Assembly (NCBI GenBank): GCA_028564705.1
Contig: JAPXFQ010000203.1
Location: 2,976,001 to 3,040,000, forward strand
Length of the DNA stretch: 64,000 bases
Origin: Apricaphanius iberus
Taxonomy: Eukaryota; Chordata; Actinopteri; Cyprinodontiformes; Aphaniidae
Reading direction: 5' to 3'
The position numbers and the translations under genes are program-made. Shown here piece by piece: positions 23,161 to 35,556 of the stretch. The notes beneath the pieces were generated by a model that was not told the DNA's origin, made no database searches, and worked only from the letters and a program-made list of their open reading frames with translations. Numbering within the stretch: position 1 is the first letter of the stretch; the number at the start of each line of letters is the position of its first letter.

Positions 23161-24920
23161 GTGAAATAGTTGATTGTTAATATTCCTGATTGATAGTGTT
23201 GTTTCCTTCCTTAAAGCATAGTAAGAGTAATACAGCGCTTTTGTTTACTTTAAGGTGATCGGAAATAGAAAGCTGAGTTGCCATATCATTTAAAGCAACA
23301 ATTTTTTGCACATGCTAAAACATATTTTTTTTTTTTATCCATCAGTTGTCTGGGCTAGCTCTAGATCCTCTTCAATCCTAAATCAGCCTCTGGCCTGGTA
23401 CATGTTCAAGTTTTTGTAAAAGAATACTACAAAAGACTTTATCAAATGCAGCACTGATATCTGACAGGACAAGTAGAGACACAATGACTGATCATCCGAG
23501 ACAATAAGAATGTCATTGATGACTTGTATCAGTGTTGTTTCAGCGATGAGCTGTGAAACCTTTGTTGAAGCATTTCATTACTGTGTAAATCCACTCACAC
23601 TTGATTATTCAAGTCCTGTTCTAATGATGTGTAAAATGATATTCTACTTTTACAAAGGATTTGCTTTCATAACTATAATCTTTTTTTCCAGGTTGAGCAC
23701 TTTTCTAAATGTGTAAAGCACAATTTTTTGTACAATAAAAAAAACAAAAACAAACAACAAACAAAAACCAACCAAACAAAAAAAAACAAACACCCAAAAA
23801 AAAAAACACACACAAACAACCCCCAACCCCAACACCACCCAGTTATGCAAAGGAAAAACACTTGCTGAAAAAAGCAGTTGCATAGTTATATTAAGGTCAG
23901 TTTTAAATGTTGCCCAGTTTCCACTGTCCAAGCACCATGCAGTCTGTGCGTCCTCACTCGTCTACCTGAGTTAGATGGCTAGCCCCGCAGCAGACATCCT
24001 CCATGGCAAGCTGTGTATTATCTTCCATACAGCATTTGAGGTTATTCTTATTTGCAAGAAAAACAGAGTAAAAATTGTTGTAGCTCATCAAGTCTGAAAT
24101 AAAGATGTTTGCTGGAGGGAGAGGCAATTGCCAACTTGCTTGCCATTCATTATTCTATTACATTAAGTTTATTAATAAATTGTTATTCCTTCATTTATAG
24201 CCTTACTTTTTTTCTAGAAGGTTCAGAATATAATTGGTTACTTCTAAGTCTTTTTTGATGTAGCAAGATGGTTATGCATATAATTATGGTGACATTTAGA
24301 CCAAAAAGGACAATAAAACATGTGTGACAGATATCACTGCCCTTTAGCTGGATTTAGTGCCCTAAGATTCATAGTCTACTTAAGGGTTCATTTATAATTA
24401 TAGGTCAAGCCAAAATGGAGATAACTAAAATGACATATCAGAGGTTTCTAAATCAGACATTTAAGAAGAGGGGAAACCTTTTTAGCCTTTGCCATGATGT
24501 TAAAAATTAGTATTTGCTTTTTGCTGCATTCTATATTGATAAGTTAAAGAAAAGAAAATCAAAATTTATATTTTCACAAAGTTTTTGAAGAAATGTAAAC
24601 TGGTATTTAAAAATGATGAAAGCCACTAATACATTTTGAAAATTACTTTATTGAATGGAAAGAAAAGAAAATACAAATTCTGTATGTTAATTTGAAAAAT
24701 AAATATGTGTGGGTATATACTTTTGAGCAAATAAAAGTTATGTTCATACAAGACAAGGAAAACCTACAGTTTTCCAAATATCAGAATTAGCTTTCAGTAA
24801 AAGATTGACATAGCAGAGTGGTGATTTTTTTTTTTTTTTGAATGAAACAGTAGCTTTCAAAAAAAAATATTTCTTCACCTAAGTGCTTTACTCCTGGTGG
24901 GGGGGGGGGAGAGATCACAC
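23160..24920. other. Intergenic AT-rich stretch
   Basis: No gene is recognised. It contains an A- and C-rich low-complexity tract at about 23735-23835, whose antisense ORFs are rich in Phe, Val and Cys for compositional reasons, and an 11-base G run at about 24899-24909. Confidence 0.5.
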
Positions 24921-24924
24921 ATCA

Positions 24925-25160
24925 CATGAATAAGTATCTACACTGGCCATCTTCTGCCTTCAACATCGATTTTAAGATCATTTACTTGTACATAAAGCTC
25001 TTAATGATCTTTATCCATCTTTTCGATGGAAATCTTTTTTTATTTTATGGGCCCTACTGGAACCCCAGGTCTTATGGACATGGGTTATTAACTTTCTCTT
25101 GGATTTGTCATTATGGTGCTCACCTTTTGGAATGGACAACCTGGAAACCCTAGGATGGAT
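24925..25160 (+). mobile_element. Possible LINE ORF2 relic
   Basis: A 75-codon frame starts YLHWPSSAFNIDFKIIYLYI. It resembles the L-H-W-L-P-V-x-F-R-I-x-F-K-I-L-L motif found near the C-terminus of several teleost LINE proteins. The later part (GHGLLTFSWICHYGAHLLEW) I cannot place. Short and isolated. Confidence 0.35.
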
Positions 25161-27100
25161 GAGTGTGCCAATTAAACAATGTGTTTATAAAGTTTATTTA
25201 ATATTTCAAGTTTTTTAGCAGAGTGATCTTATCTCTTTCTTGAGGTTTTAGTTTTGCTTGGATTAAAGTTTAAGTGAAATCGTTGCACTGTCCTTTATCC
25301 TATTTTATTCTAAACTTTTGGCATCCCTAATTTCTGTTAAGTATTTTGATTTATATATTTTTATTCATTAATAACTTTTGATAAAAAAAATTTCATCTCC
25401 ATTAAGGTTTTTTTAATTATATATTTTTTTGTTTTAAACATAGCATAATTGCGTATTTTTATTATGTTTTATTATTTAGTTTTTCTTCATATGCTAAAGA
25501 TATTTCTACCTCAGAAGGTTTGTTCCTGTTATTTAGTTATTGAGTACTTTTATATATATCATTTGATTTGTGTTTTAGTGTATATTTTTTGTGCAATTTT
25601 TTTTTTCTGCCGGGGATGTCTTGTTAAATTTTTGTTTGTTTTTGTGTCATTATGGGTTTTTGTTCAGACTCCTTTAAGTAGGTGTGCTGCAGCCATTTTG
25701 TGCCATTTTTAATCACCACATGTAGTTGAAATACTTCATAATTTCGTTCTTTTATAATTTTTCAGATTTTACATAGTTGGAAAAGTACTGGAATTTACTG
25801 CGGTGATTGGGCGAGAGGTTGGATTTACCACCCTTGACAATATTAAGTGGGTATAGAGACTAAATGCATGGATATTATATTTTGCGTCTCATCATATTTC
25901 ATATGGCTCTGTGTAAGAGAAAAGAAAAGCATGCTGGGTTGCCTCTGGCCCCCATAGCTCTCCTGCTGGGCTTATTATTATGAAAAGCTAATATGTACAT
26001 CCTTTGATAGAGAAGAAAGAATAATGGATCTTTAAGGCTATATATCTTGAATAATACACATTTTGAGTAATACAGAGTGACAGAAATTTGTAACATTTGC
26101 TATGTATGCACTGACAAAAAACACATATCTAATGTTGGTACAATTTTATCCTGTTTGCCCTAAATATCTATTAATACCGTTTCTTCTTACTAACACGTTT
26201 ACTTCACAGATTATATGGGGTCAAAATGTCACCAAAATAAAAAACTGATGCTGGATCTAATGCATGAGTCTTAAGGAAATATCTAAAACTTGCACAAACA
26301 GGTCAGTCAGTGAATTTTAAGATCCCAGTGGCACAGAGAAGATTTGCTCAGTTTGTTTTTACTGTTTGACAGCGTTACGAAAGCCTTATTGACTGGTGCT
26401 GGCAGGGAGTCCTGATTGAAAGCTGATGTGAATATGATTACATAAAATATATTCGTTAGTCCTTTCATAAATTTTAAACATTCCCAGAGATGCAGTTTGG
26501 TTAAACTGTGCCGGAGCAGATGCTTCAGCTGCGGCTTGAAAATCCCTCAGAGTTCATGTAAAATTAATTTAATCTCAGATTTGTGCAAGGAAGGCGAGAA
26601 TATGGCTGAGGTGTGGTGACAACATGCTACCACTGTCACTGGGTCGGTACAGGCAGACAGTTATTTTTTATTTTTTTGAGGTAAAGATATGAATACCATC
26701 CAAAGCTGCCTCCTGAGATCCCTCCAGGCGCTGTTGTAGCCTTATTTTCAGGGCTGAATAGCTTTCACATTTTCGTGTAAAATAGCATTCATGTGATCTA
26801 TTGGGTCTATTCCTGTTTTGTTGACTAGTCTAAAAGGTACATTCAATTAACCGCCCTAAAGAACTAGTGCAACTTCATGTTTTATTTTGCTTCACTTTGA
26901 AAAAGATTTTCAAAACAGTTCATGGATAAGGTTTTCTCATAAATGTTAATGAGCTGCTACTATTTTCAGCCATCTAGCTCAAGGTAAGTGTTGGGAAAGC
27001 TGAGGTTAAATGTTTTGCTCTTTTGGGATTTTTACCTTAAACAACATTTACATATAATATTTGCTAATTCTTTGAATTGATATTATATTATACTAATGCA
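25160..27100. other. Intergenic AT-rich stretch
   Basis: No exon, RNA gene or resolved element is seen. T-rich stretches at 25200-25640 generate hydrophobic ORFs of no significance. Confidence 0.5.
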
Positions 27101-27114
27101 TACAGAAAGAGCCT

Positions 27115-27287
27115 GTCACATTTTCAGTCATTACTGTTAAATGTGTGAAAAAGCTTTAAAATACATTTCAACATTTTATTGCTATTGAGGTTCCCATAGT
27201 TTTTTTGAAAAAAGCAGAGCCACATCATCACACATCCACCACCATGCTTAAACGTGGACAGAAGGTGCTTTACCACATGGGTATCCT
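27115..27287 (-). pseudogene. Tc1-like transposase scrap
   Basis: The minus-strand translation contains STFKHGGGCVMMWLCFFQKNY, matching the [14 protein letters not shown] block of Tc1 transposases. Only about 60 codons remain, ending abruptly where the inverted-repeat element at 27288 begins. The downstream frame is lost. Confidence 0.65.
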
Positions 27288-27980
27288 CCCCTTCCGGTCG
27301 GCCCATGGGTCCCCTGGCAGAAAAAATAATTAATGGAAGTCAGTGGAGGGATAAGTTATTTTCTGGACCGCTTTGTCTTACATCCTGAATCACACATATG
27401 TTGTACTTCTGTTTGAATGATAAACTGATGATGTACATTTCGACTGTAGCCAATTTGTCAAATGATTTGGGATTTATCTGTATAAATTCGAAATTAAAAT
27501 GCCTACAAATCAGAAGTCGCATAAATGACGTCATGCAGCTAGCACGAGCTAGCACTGGCTATAGCATTTAAAACACTCACCGAAAGCTTGTAGAGCTTTT
27601 CCTCCATGCTGGCTCTCACTCCACCGACTGTTTTACCCGCGACATACCTGCTACTTTCCACATGGTCAGATTTATAGACGTTTTCTCCTTGTTTTATGCT
27701 CCTTTCTTTGTCCTGGAGGCTACGACCCTTGCTCTCCTCCTCCTCCTGCAGTTGTAGTCGCTAAATGTTTTTACTAAAAACCTAAAGTAACTTTAATCAC
27801 CAGTCAAAAATCAGTGTTTTCTCTGAATCACAATTAGTCTTTAAAATTCACGGACATCATAGGCTATGTTCGATCCACGACACATTTCAAACTAGATCAG
27901 AAAATAACTTTTATCGCACCATTGATTATTATTACTTTTTTTTGGCAGTAGGGGACCCATGGACCGGAAGGTGAAGGGTG
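27288..27980. mobile_element. Non-autonomous DNA transposon with about 30-bp terminal inverted repeats
   Basis: The left end contains CCTTCCGGTCGG then CCCATGGGTCCCCTGGCAG (about 27288-27320). The right end, reverse-complemented, contains CCTTCCGGTCCATGGGTCCC followed by CTACTGCCAAAAAA (about 27941-27980). These are clear imperfect terminal inverted repeats about 690 bp apart. The interior holds a 71-codon minus-strand ORF of no recognised family and a CpG-containing, promoter-like part around 27560-27760. The superfamily is undetermined. Confidence 0.75.
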
Positions 27981-28204
27981 TGACTTAGGCTCCCCATAAG
28001 TATTTGTTTCCTACCACACTCACCTGTAGTGTTTGTAGTGAAAATGTCAATCTAAGGGAGGATAATATGCACCTTGGCTCTTAAAGCTATGTATGCAATT
28101 TTCCCCACACTTTTCCTTCCATTCAGGTTGCAGCTATTAAGTTTTTATTACACCTCTCATTTAAGCTTTTTTATATCTGTCACACTGCTGCATACCTGCA
28201 TTAC

Positions 28205-28642
28205 ATTAAGATTTAGGTAGTAACTAATTGAATTTACATTTTTGAGTAACTTTTGGAAAAAAATACTTTTAAGAGTACTTTTGCTGTGCTATAATTCTCA
28301 CTTGAGTAAAAGTAGGAAGTATTGCTACTCTTACTTAAGTACAATTTCTTTATACTCTACCCACTGAATGAATACCAAACATAATTTAACTGAAAATACA
28401 CCGAACACCGACACACACCTACACTTAATTAAAGGAGACAACCTGTTTCTAAGATTTAGTTTTCTAATGTAATCTTCTGTTTATTGAGCTTGTTGAATTT
28501 TGAAGTGGTTGTTTTTTTCTCTTACTTGAGGAATGTTTTGGAAAGCTACCTTTTACTTCTACTCGAGTAAAAATATGCTACATATTATGCTACAAGTAAT
28601 GCTACTCTTGAGTTAAATTTTTGGGTACTTTACCCACCTCTG
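28205..28642. mobile_element. Degenerate hAT-like MITE (AGTAAC/GTTACT type)
   Basis: The right end ACCCACCTCTG (28632-28642) is the reverse complement of the CAGAGGTGGGT start of an abundant teleost MITE. The left end is eroded to AGATTTAGGTAGTAACT. Subterminal blocks gagtaacttttgg, ttgagtaaaagtag, gctactcttacttaagtac and ctactcgagtaaaaata are characteristic of the group. No clear target duplication. Confidence 0.65.
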
Positions 28643-29150
28643 CTTACATTTCCATTGTGTAGGAAGATATCCTGCCTAAGGTTAAATTCTCTCTAGCTCA
28701 ATCTTGTTATGCATTTGATACTGTACCACCACATACATCTTAGAGAGGTTGTCAGATATTTTGGGGACATGTCAAAAAATGTTGCTCTGCAAGCATCAAA
28801 ACACTGCACATATGCTCCACTGCTACAAAAGTTATGTGTTAGACAAATGTTGAAGCAATGACTCAATAATAACTTTTTCTCATGCTAAACCTGTGCAGAT
28901 TTTTGGTCTGCACTAATAAGAATCCAATCACCTCAAAATGCTAGAATGCCCACTGACTGATCTGCTTTTTTTGTGCATAAAATAACAACAGTTTCCAAAG
29001 CAGTAAACCCAAAGCAGAGTCTGTTTTTGTTCACGAAGGACAAGAATTCCCATGGGAGCAAGTTGGTTTCTTAAAATATTCACTTTATCTTAACTTATGT
29101 CTGGATATGCCAAGATCTGACATCATTAAAACGTGTTTATTTAACTACTG
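28643..29150. other. Intergenic AT-rich stretch
   Basis: Nothing recognised between the hAT-like MITE and the palindrome. Confidence 0.4.
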
Positions 29151-29152
29151 TT

Positions 29153-29625
29153 TGAACTTCACGACAAAACTGTCCATTTAACAAAGTTAAAAAATCTTGT
29201 TTCCAGCTAAAAAGTATTTTTGATTTTGTTTTAAGACGTATATATAAGCAAAAGCAGAAGGTGTTAGATTATTAATCTCTTTTTGATTATTATTTCAGAA
29301 AATTCTCACCAAGTGCAAATTGTTTTATTTAATTGGCAGATTATTTCACTCAATATGAGAAGCTTTAGACTAAATCAATGATTTTGAGGGTTTGAGTACT
29401 CTAAAGCTTCTTAAATAAGTGAAATAATCTGCCAATGAAATAAGACAATTCACATTTGGTAAGTAATTCTCCAATTAAGACATATATACTCAAAATTAGA
29501 TTAATAATCTAGCACATCCTGCGTTTGCTTAGTATATAAATCTCAAAACAAGATCAAAAATACTTTTTAGCTGGAAACAATATTTATTTTTTTTGGTTAG
29601 ATGGACAGTTTTTGCTGTGTTCAAT
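29153..29625. repeat. Near-perfect palindrome of about 470 bp (foldback element)
   Basis: The left arm contains AAACTGTCCATTTAAC, GTTTCCAGCTAAAAAGTATT, TTAGATTATTAATCT, GGCAGATTATTTCACT and GAAGCTTTAGA. The reverse complement of the right arm contains AAACTGTCCATCTAACC, GTTTCCAGCTAAAAAGTATT, CTAGATTATTAATCT, GGCAGATTATTTCACT and GAAGCTTTAGA in the same order and spacing. Arms are about 220 bp around a loop of about 30 bp near 29389. No coding capacity. This structure fits a palindromic MITE (zebrafish Angel is a known example of the type) or an inverted duplication. Confidence 0.9.
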
Positions 29626-31370
29626 GAGTGTTTTTGTCAGAATAAAATCTCTGTCTTTTTAGTAACAGTTTCTAAGACTGTTAGATTATTGCTACTGAGT
29701 CTTAGATTGTAAATTGATCCTTAAATATTGAATGAAAAAGGTGGTTATGTCACCACAAAAGTAATGCATCCTGTCCTTAAAAAATAAAACACTAAATTCT
29801 GTCTATCTTATCTTAAGATACATGTAATGTGCAAACTACTGGTGTATTGAAAGCGGCAAGAATATTAAATTCAGTATACCAGCATTCAAAATAAATTAGG
29901 AAACACTGTGACAGCACCTATGATATTATCTGGGACCTGGTAACCCAAAGTTTCTAAATTTATGTGAAGTTGTCCGACAAGGAGATTTTACCTCATTCAG
30001 TATTGTGACATTAAAGATTGGCCCTCTTCCAACCTTGACCCAGTGTCTGGGAGGAAGGTGCTTAAGTGTCATGCCATATTCATACCCCAGGAAAAACAAA
30101 GTAACAAATCCCTAATTCTTAGATAACTCCTATCAATTTAAGGAAAAAAGTATAAATAAGGAAAACCCAATAGCTAAATTAAATTCATTAAAGGTTAGAT
30201 TTTTTTAAGTGTTTCAAGATTTTTCTACTGCTGTAAAAATCAAATTTAAGGCCTTTTACATGTCTTTGCCTGGAGGTGCCGCTAAACATGGAAGGCACTG
30301 TAATTAGTATGGTTAAGACTATGAATCACGGCTGCACAGTGGGATTCCTCATTCACCACAACCAACGGTACACCTTATGGATCTTTTGCAGGCTCCCAAA
30401 CCATTTAGGTTTAATTAAATGAGCTTTTGCTTGGGCTCATCATGCTTTCACATCGGAAAGAGGCACATACTCAGAAACAGCATCTGTTAACATGCTGAAG
30501 ATGTTTTCTGTGACTAAAATTCCACATCCTCACAAAATGCCAGAGCTCTTTCTCTTTCACTTACTAGTTGCATGATTTCTGCTCAGTGTCTAAATTTTTT
30601 TACTAAGCCCAACCCCCTCTAAAGATCTGATTTCCATAAAAGTAAGCAATGCTCACAAATCCACAATTCTAGCTGGGGACGCAGTCACCAGAGGGCACAC
30701 TTTCACTGACAGGCAAAGGGATCCTAATTCACTTTCAATGAGAGGGAATCCAGTGAAGTCATTGCAATGGATATCTACTCTTCCTAAATCTGATGCGTGG
30801 AGTGATATGAAAAATTTTAAATTAAATCTCCTTGGGCACTAAAACATGTTGACCTCACGCTGCACGTCAGCAAGACAGATGGGCTGCTTTGTTCTTAGAG
30901 ATGCACGAGGCAGAGCTGCAAAATTATCAGCAAGTTAAGTGTGAATGCTGGTTAAGGCCTGTGTGCACAGCTTGCTGCACTACCCACAGTATGAAACCAC
31001 ACTGCTTTGTGCGGGAGTGACTCACTGAGTGATGTAAGGCTGAGTCAGAACATAGAGAAACACTCCTAATAAATAAACCGTAATGTGCATGAATCAAGTG
31101 ATACACAGGGTTATCTTCTGATGATTAAAGACAAACTGTTCTGTGAGAAATGGAGCCACAATTTGGCAATGACATACCGGCGGTAGGCAGTAATCTCTCT
31201 TGCCACGTAATCTTTGCAGATTGAGATGGAAAATACAATCAACGCAGTAGGTGTAGTGAAGGTCTGTTAAGAAACTATAGAGTTGTATACTTTATTCTCA
31301 CTTAGGAATAAAAAATAAAAAAAAGCTAGGTTAAGAATTAAGAATATTTACTGCATGATTTTGTGACGGT
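29626..31370. other. Intergenic stretch without recognised gene
   Basis: No exon or element end is recognised. The part 30240-31250 is less AT-rich and contains fewer homopolymers than its surroundings, but I see no coding frame. Confidence 0.4.
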
Positions 31371-31420
31371 GTAGAGGTCCTGTCACTGTGGCTCTGATGG
31401 ATCATGTGCCCTGGCTGCTT

Positions 31421-31500
31421 GGCCACCCTTTGGCTGACAGGTTAGCATGCATGACTCTCACCTGGGAGTCATGGGATTGAATCTCGCCCCAACCCACAAT
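31421..31500 (+). pseudogene. tRNA-Glu-like relic or tRNA-derived SINE head
   Basis: The segment reads GGTTAGCATGC, then GACTCTCACCTGGGAGTC, then GGGATTGAATCTCG. This parallels the D-arm GGTTAG, the CTCTCACC anticodon arm and the GGGTTCGATTCCCG T-arm of vertebrate tRNA-Glu. The anticodon stem can pair, but the T-stem has mismatches and no convincing acceptor stem is seen. It is a decayed tRNA copy or the A/B-box head of a SINE, not a functional gene. Confidence 0.45.
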
Positions 31501-32990
31501 TTCACTTAATTTAAAGCTTTTAAAAGAGAGCAATGAAGGCGGACAAAAAACTGATCATCTTTATTCGTACAGATTTTCATAAATGCTGAAGATTTGACTT
31601 GTATATCAGTTGCAAGGAGTTCATTTTTATTCTTTTTAGGCACCGTTTGACTCCACTGACCTAAATTGGGTACTGCCAGGGATGCTGATGCTAAAACAAA
31701 ATGGGGACAATATTCACCACCAGAAATTTAACTGGAAGAACCTAGTTAATTGCTGGTTACTTTTTCCATATCTACTTTTTTTATTTTTTTGTTGCATTTT
31801 TTCCAGTTATAAAATAAATGGCTAATAACAGTGTTCTGCTTGTATTTCTCAAAATGTAATCTATTTATCCTAGTAATTTAAAAGAATACCAATGTTGAGT
31901 TTTGACATGTGACTCAATTTGTTAATGTATAGACTACAGGTGAACTCATGAAAAGGGAAAGTTTAATAAAAACATGCAAAAAATGAAGAGAGTACATGAA
32001 AGAGATAGATGTGCATAATAAAAATAACTGTGACCTTTTGATTCAAGCCTTTTCTGATGTCTCCTAAGACATTTACATGATAAAGTTTGTCTTTGGGATT
32101 CTATCACAATTGATAATAACAACAATTGATTAAAAAAAGCCAACAGAAAAGTTACCATGACATGTTCTATATGTGACAAGCTATATCAAAAGGGAGTTCA
32201 ATAAATTTTGCAGAAAACTCCGGCTAGTTGCTTAAAAAATGATCCATGGAAAAAAAACAACTCCTCACAACAACAAAAATGCAGAGGCTCACAAATCATT
32301 TATTATAAATTTAAGACATCTTCAAATTTACAAACATGCACAGCGAAATATTCTCAAGACATTCATAATTGATCAACATATAATGTGTGTGTTTCTGCTG
32401 GCTTTGCCTAAGATGTAGTAAACTGATGCAAAGGCTTCCTCATGTTTCCCTCTGGGACTTCAGCACTTAATCTCTCAGTTCTCTGAGGCCCTGAAAGAGC
32501 CTGGAGGTTTGCAATCACACAAGGTAATTGACGGTCCGAGGCATTTATTGTTTTATTTGTTTTATCACATCTCCACTCCAAAATCTGTGGCCAGCTGCAT
32601 GGGTTTTCTTACATGTCCATTACAGACTTCTTGTCTCTTTGACACCGGCAGGGGATTTTTTATTTATTTATTTGCTTTGCCTGTTGATTTTCACCATAAT
32701 TCAAGAAATTGAAAGCTGTGTTTCAACTATATATGTTTTGGGACTGCAAGACAATAATAGGAGATTAAAGAGAGAAATATAATAACTGATTGGTGAGGTT
32801 TTCTTTGAAATTTAAACTAGATGAAATTCAAGATTCAATTTTAAAATTACTTTGATAAAAACTAAAACTAGCTTTATCTTTACAGCTGTGTTGAATCGTT
32901 TTACCTTTATTTCTTTGTAGGTAGTATTTTCACCTTAGCCCTTTGTTCTATCAAATCGGTTGTTCAGTAGGTTTGTTAAATGAGTATAAC
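31500..32990. other. Intergenic AT-rich stretch
   Basis: Nothing recognised. ORFs such as 31946-32179 and 32528-32782 lack domains and splice context. Confidence 0.4.
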
Positions 32991-33009
32991 AAAAAGAAAG
33001 CCAGTAGAA

Positions 33010-33125
33010 GTGCTGTTTAAAATTTTCCACAAGCCATGTAAGGAGCACAGCAAACATCCAGAAGAAAGTGCTTTGGTCATTTTCAACACGTTATCCCCAC
33101 AATGAAACACAAGGGATGCAGGACC
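33010..33125 (+). mobile_element. Short Tc1-like transposon scrap
   Basis: The nucleotide blocks acaagccatgtaaggagcac, agcaaacatccagaagaaag and tgctttggtcat follow the order and spacing of the teleost Tc1 transposase gene region (ccagaagccatgtggggg... agcaaacatgtggaagaagg... tgctctggtcag). Short, with no open frame. Confidence 0.6.
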
Positions 33126-33129
33126 TTGT

Positions 33130-34655
33130 TGTGGTGATGGACTAATTGTAACCTGTACAATTACTGTAACATAACTGTGAGCTTTTTGATAAGTCAAGCT
33201 TTGGACAAGATAGCTGTTAATGATTTTCATTTTTCGAACATATTTTGAAGTGTCTGAGTGTTTGAAAGATGCACAGGTTTTCAAAATGGCTTCAACATTT
33301 ACTTCAAAGATTAGAGGAATAATGAGAATCTCTGCTCATGCTCCCTTTTTCCCATCAAAACGTATTGCCTAGAGACCCGGAACTAGTTTCCTAAAAGGGT
33401 GGGATAATGAGAAAAACAATGTGACACAGATGCAGAGCATGACTCTTGAATGTGTCATCTTCTCTCAGTTCTGAATAATGTCTGAGTACATTACCGTCTT
33501 TATTTCCCACGCTCTGTTGGACTGGGGAAAGAAAAGACAAGTCACTCACTGTGCCATGTTGTCCAAAGTAACTATACTGCTCAGAGCTTGCTTGACATAT
33601 TTTCTGTCTGTTTGAGCTTTTATAAATTAAACTTTGTATAATTCCTTTTAATGATAACAATCCCATACATAAAACCAAGGTCTCTTATGAGGCATGTTTA
33701 GATTATCTGTATCAGCTTCCCTGCAATGAGTAAATACAATACTGTGTTTTGATGTGCTATCTGAGATTTTGTCATCTGTACCACCAGCAAGCTGTGCTGC
33801 TGTGTCTTGTATGCAAAATCTTGACAGAGAGCAGCTGAAACAGAAATCCGTTAATTCCCCAAATAACAAACCAAAGCACTAAGTTTAAAACGCGAGAGAT
33901 GACTCTTTTCTGAAAGTTATGCCCAACAGAGATATGTTATTGCTGTGTACAGGAAACTGATCAACTTGTTGATGTGAGAATGCTCCAGAAAAATAACAAA
34001 TATGTTGACATGCATGTTGTTGAACAAAGGAGGACTTTAAAATCAGGTTTAAAAAGTATAGATGCTTGAATAATCGGGATTTTAGTTAAAATATAGTATC
34101 TTCATTGATATTTAAACACAGTCTCTTACTATAGCCGTTGAGACAACACACACAGTTTACCATATGCATCTAAAAGCTGCGGGATAGCGGCTTTCAAGGA
34201 CTAGATCTGGGTACCACTGTTTTAGATGCAATCCCTATCCTGTTTTGATCACAGCTTTTAAACTTCTTATTATCACAAGGTAAATCAGCCAATCCTTTGG
34301 CAGCAGCACAAACAGATTTGGGCATCTTAAAGTGGTAAAGATAACTTGCTAAAGTTCAATTTAGCATTAGAATGGGAAAGAAAGGGGACCTAATTGACTT
34401 GGCACGGTTGTTGGTGCCATATGGAGTGGCCTGAGTATATCAGAAATGACTGATCTGTTGAGATTTCTACACCTCTCTGATTTACCGGCAATTGTCCAAA
34501 ATAGGGAAAATATTCAGTGAACAGCAGCTGTATGGAACAAAATACATTTTTGATATCAGAGGCCAGAGGTAGATGACAAAAAGGCAACAGTGGTTTTCAT
34601 TCAAGAAAGCAAGGTATACATAATACCATCTCCTGACAGATGACATGAACCCTGC
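33130..34655. other. Intergenic AT-rich stretch
   Basis: No gene or element recognised. ORFs of 65-102 codons on the minus strand here have no family resemblance. Confidence 0.4.
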
Positions 34656-34660
34656 ATTAT

Positions 34661-34705
34661 ATATGGATGGATGGATGGATGGATGGATGGATGGATGGAT
34701 GGATG

Positions 34706-34741
<36 letters not shown>
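34661..34741. repeat. Compound (ATGG)n-(ATAG)n microsatellite
   Basis: About eleven GGAT tetramers followed directly by about nine ATAG tetramers. Confidence 0.95.
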
Positions 34742-35027
34742 TTTGATATGACCTGAATTACATAAACATGGATGCCCTTTTTAACTGCATTTTAGACATC
34801 AAATCCTGGGTGGCATGATTTATTTAGCTCAACACGACAAAAATAAAATTTTAGTCGTCAGTCCTAAGGCTCAGACAGAGAAAATTTTTCAAAACTACAA
34901 TCACTGTCTTTTAGTCTTTCTTTATAAGTCAAAAACCTGGGTGTCAATTTTCATACTAGCTGACTTTTATCCCTCACATTAAAAACATTACTAAGATATT
35001 TTTGTATTATCTAAAGAACATTGACAT

Positions 35028-35300
35028 AGATCAATTCAATTCAGTTTATTTATATGCAGTAGCATCAATTCACAACAGATGTTATCTCAATGCACTTCAC
35101 AAGAAAAGTAATTTTGTTACAATTAAACATTCCAGTCGTTGTAAAGTTTTCCATTCAAGGAATCCGAACAGACTGCAGTTTGCCCCGTTGAGGACAGCAA
35201 TGTCCAGATATAAGACAGAGAGGACAGATGGTTTGAAAGAGGAGTAAAGGAAGCCATCTATGTAAAAGTAGAGAAACCATCGCTTAACAGAGGAGGAGGC
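35028..35300 (-). mobile_element. Retroelement 3' end, minus orientation
   Basis: Begins aattcaattcagtttattta and contains GCATCAATTCACAACAGATG followed by atctcaatgcact. The reverse complement matches the + strand tail at about 62160-62225 (gacatctgttgtgaattgatgc), so both belong to one family. The rest shows the gagg-rich, gene-like 3' part usual for this teleost retroelement. No intact frame. Confidence 0.65.
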
Positions 35301-35556
35301 CTGAGACATCACCTATCTCCAATTTACAATGCTGCCCTTTCATCCCTCCCCAGAAGACTCAACAATTTAACCTCTAATAAGAAAAACAACTGTGTCTCCA
35401 ACGACTGTCGTTATGACACAATAGGGCACAAATGAAGCCGAAATCTAACCTCCACCAATAAGCAACACGCCAACGACCGTCATTAAGACGTGGAGCACAA
35501 AGGATCCAATGATATAATCAGTCTTGTAAAAGCCCTCCAAGAGGTTAAATAGCTGA

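Noticed and set aside
23650..23931. Hydrophobic Phe/Val/Cys-rich ORFs that look like membrane segments
   Set aside because: Derived from an A/C-rich low-complexity tract.
31421..31500. Functional tRNA-Glu gene
   Set aside because: T-stem mismatches and no pairing acceptor stem; kept only as a relic.
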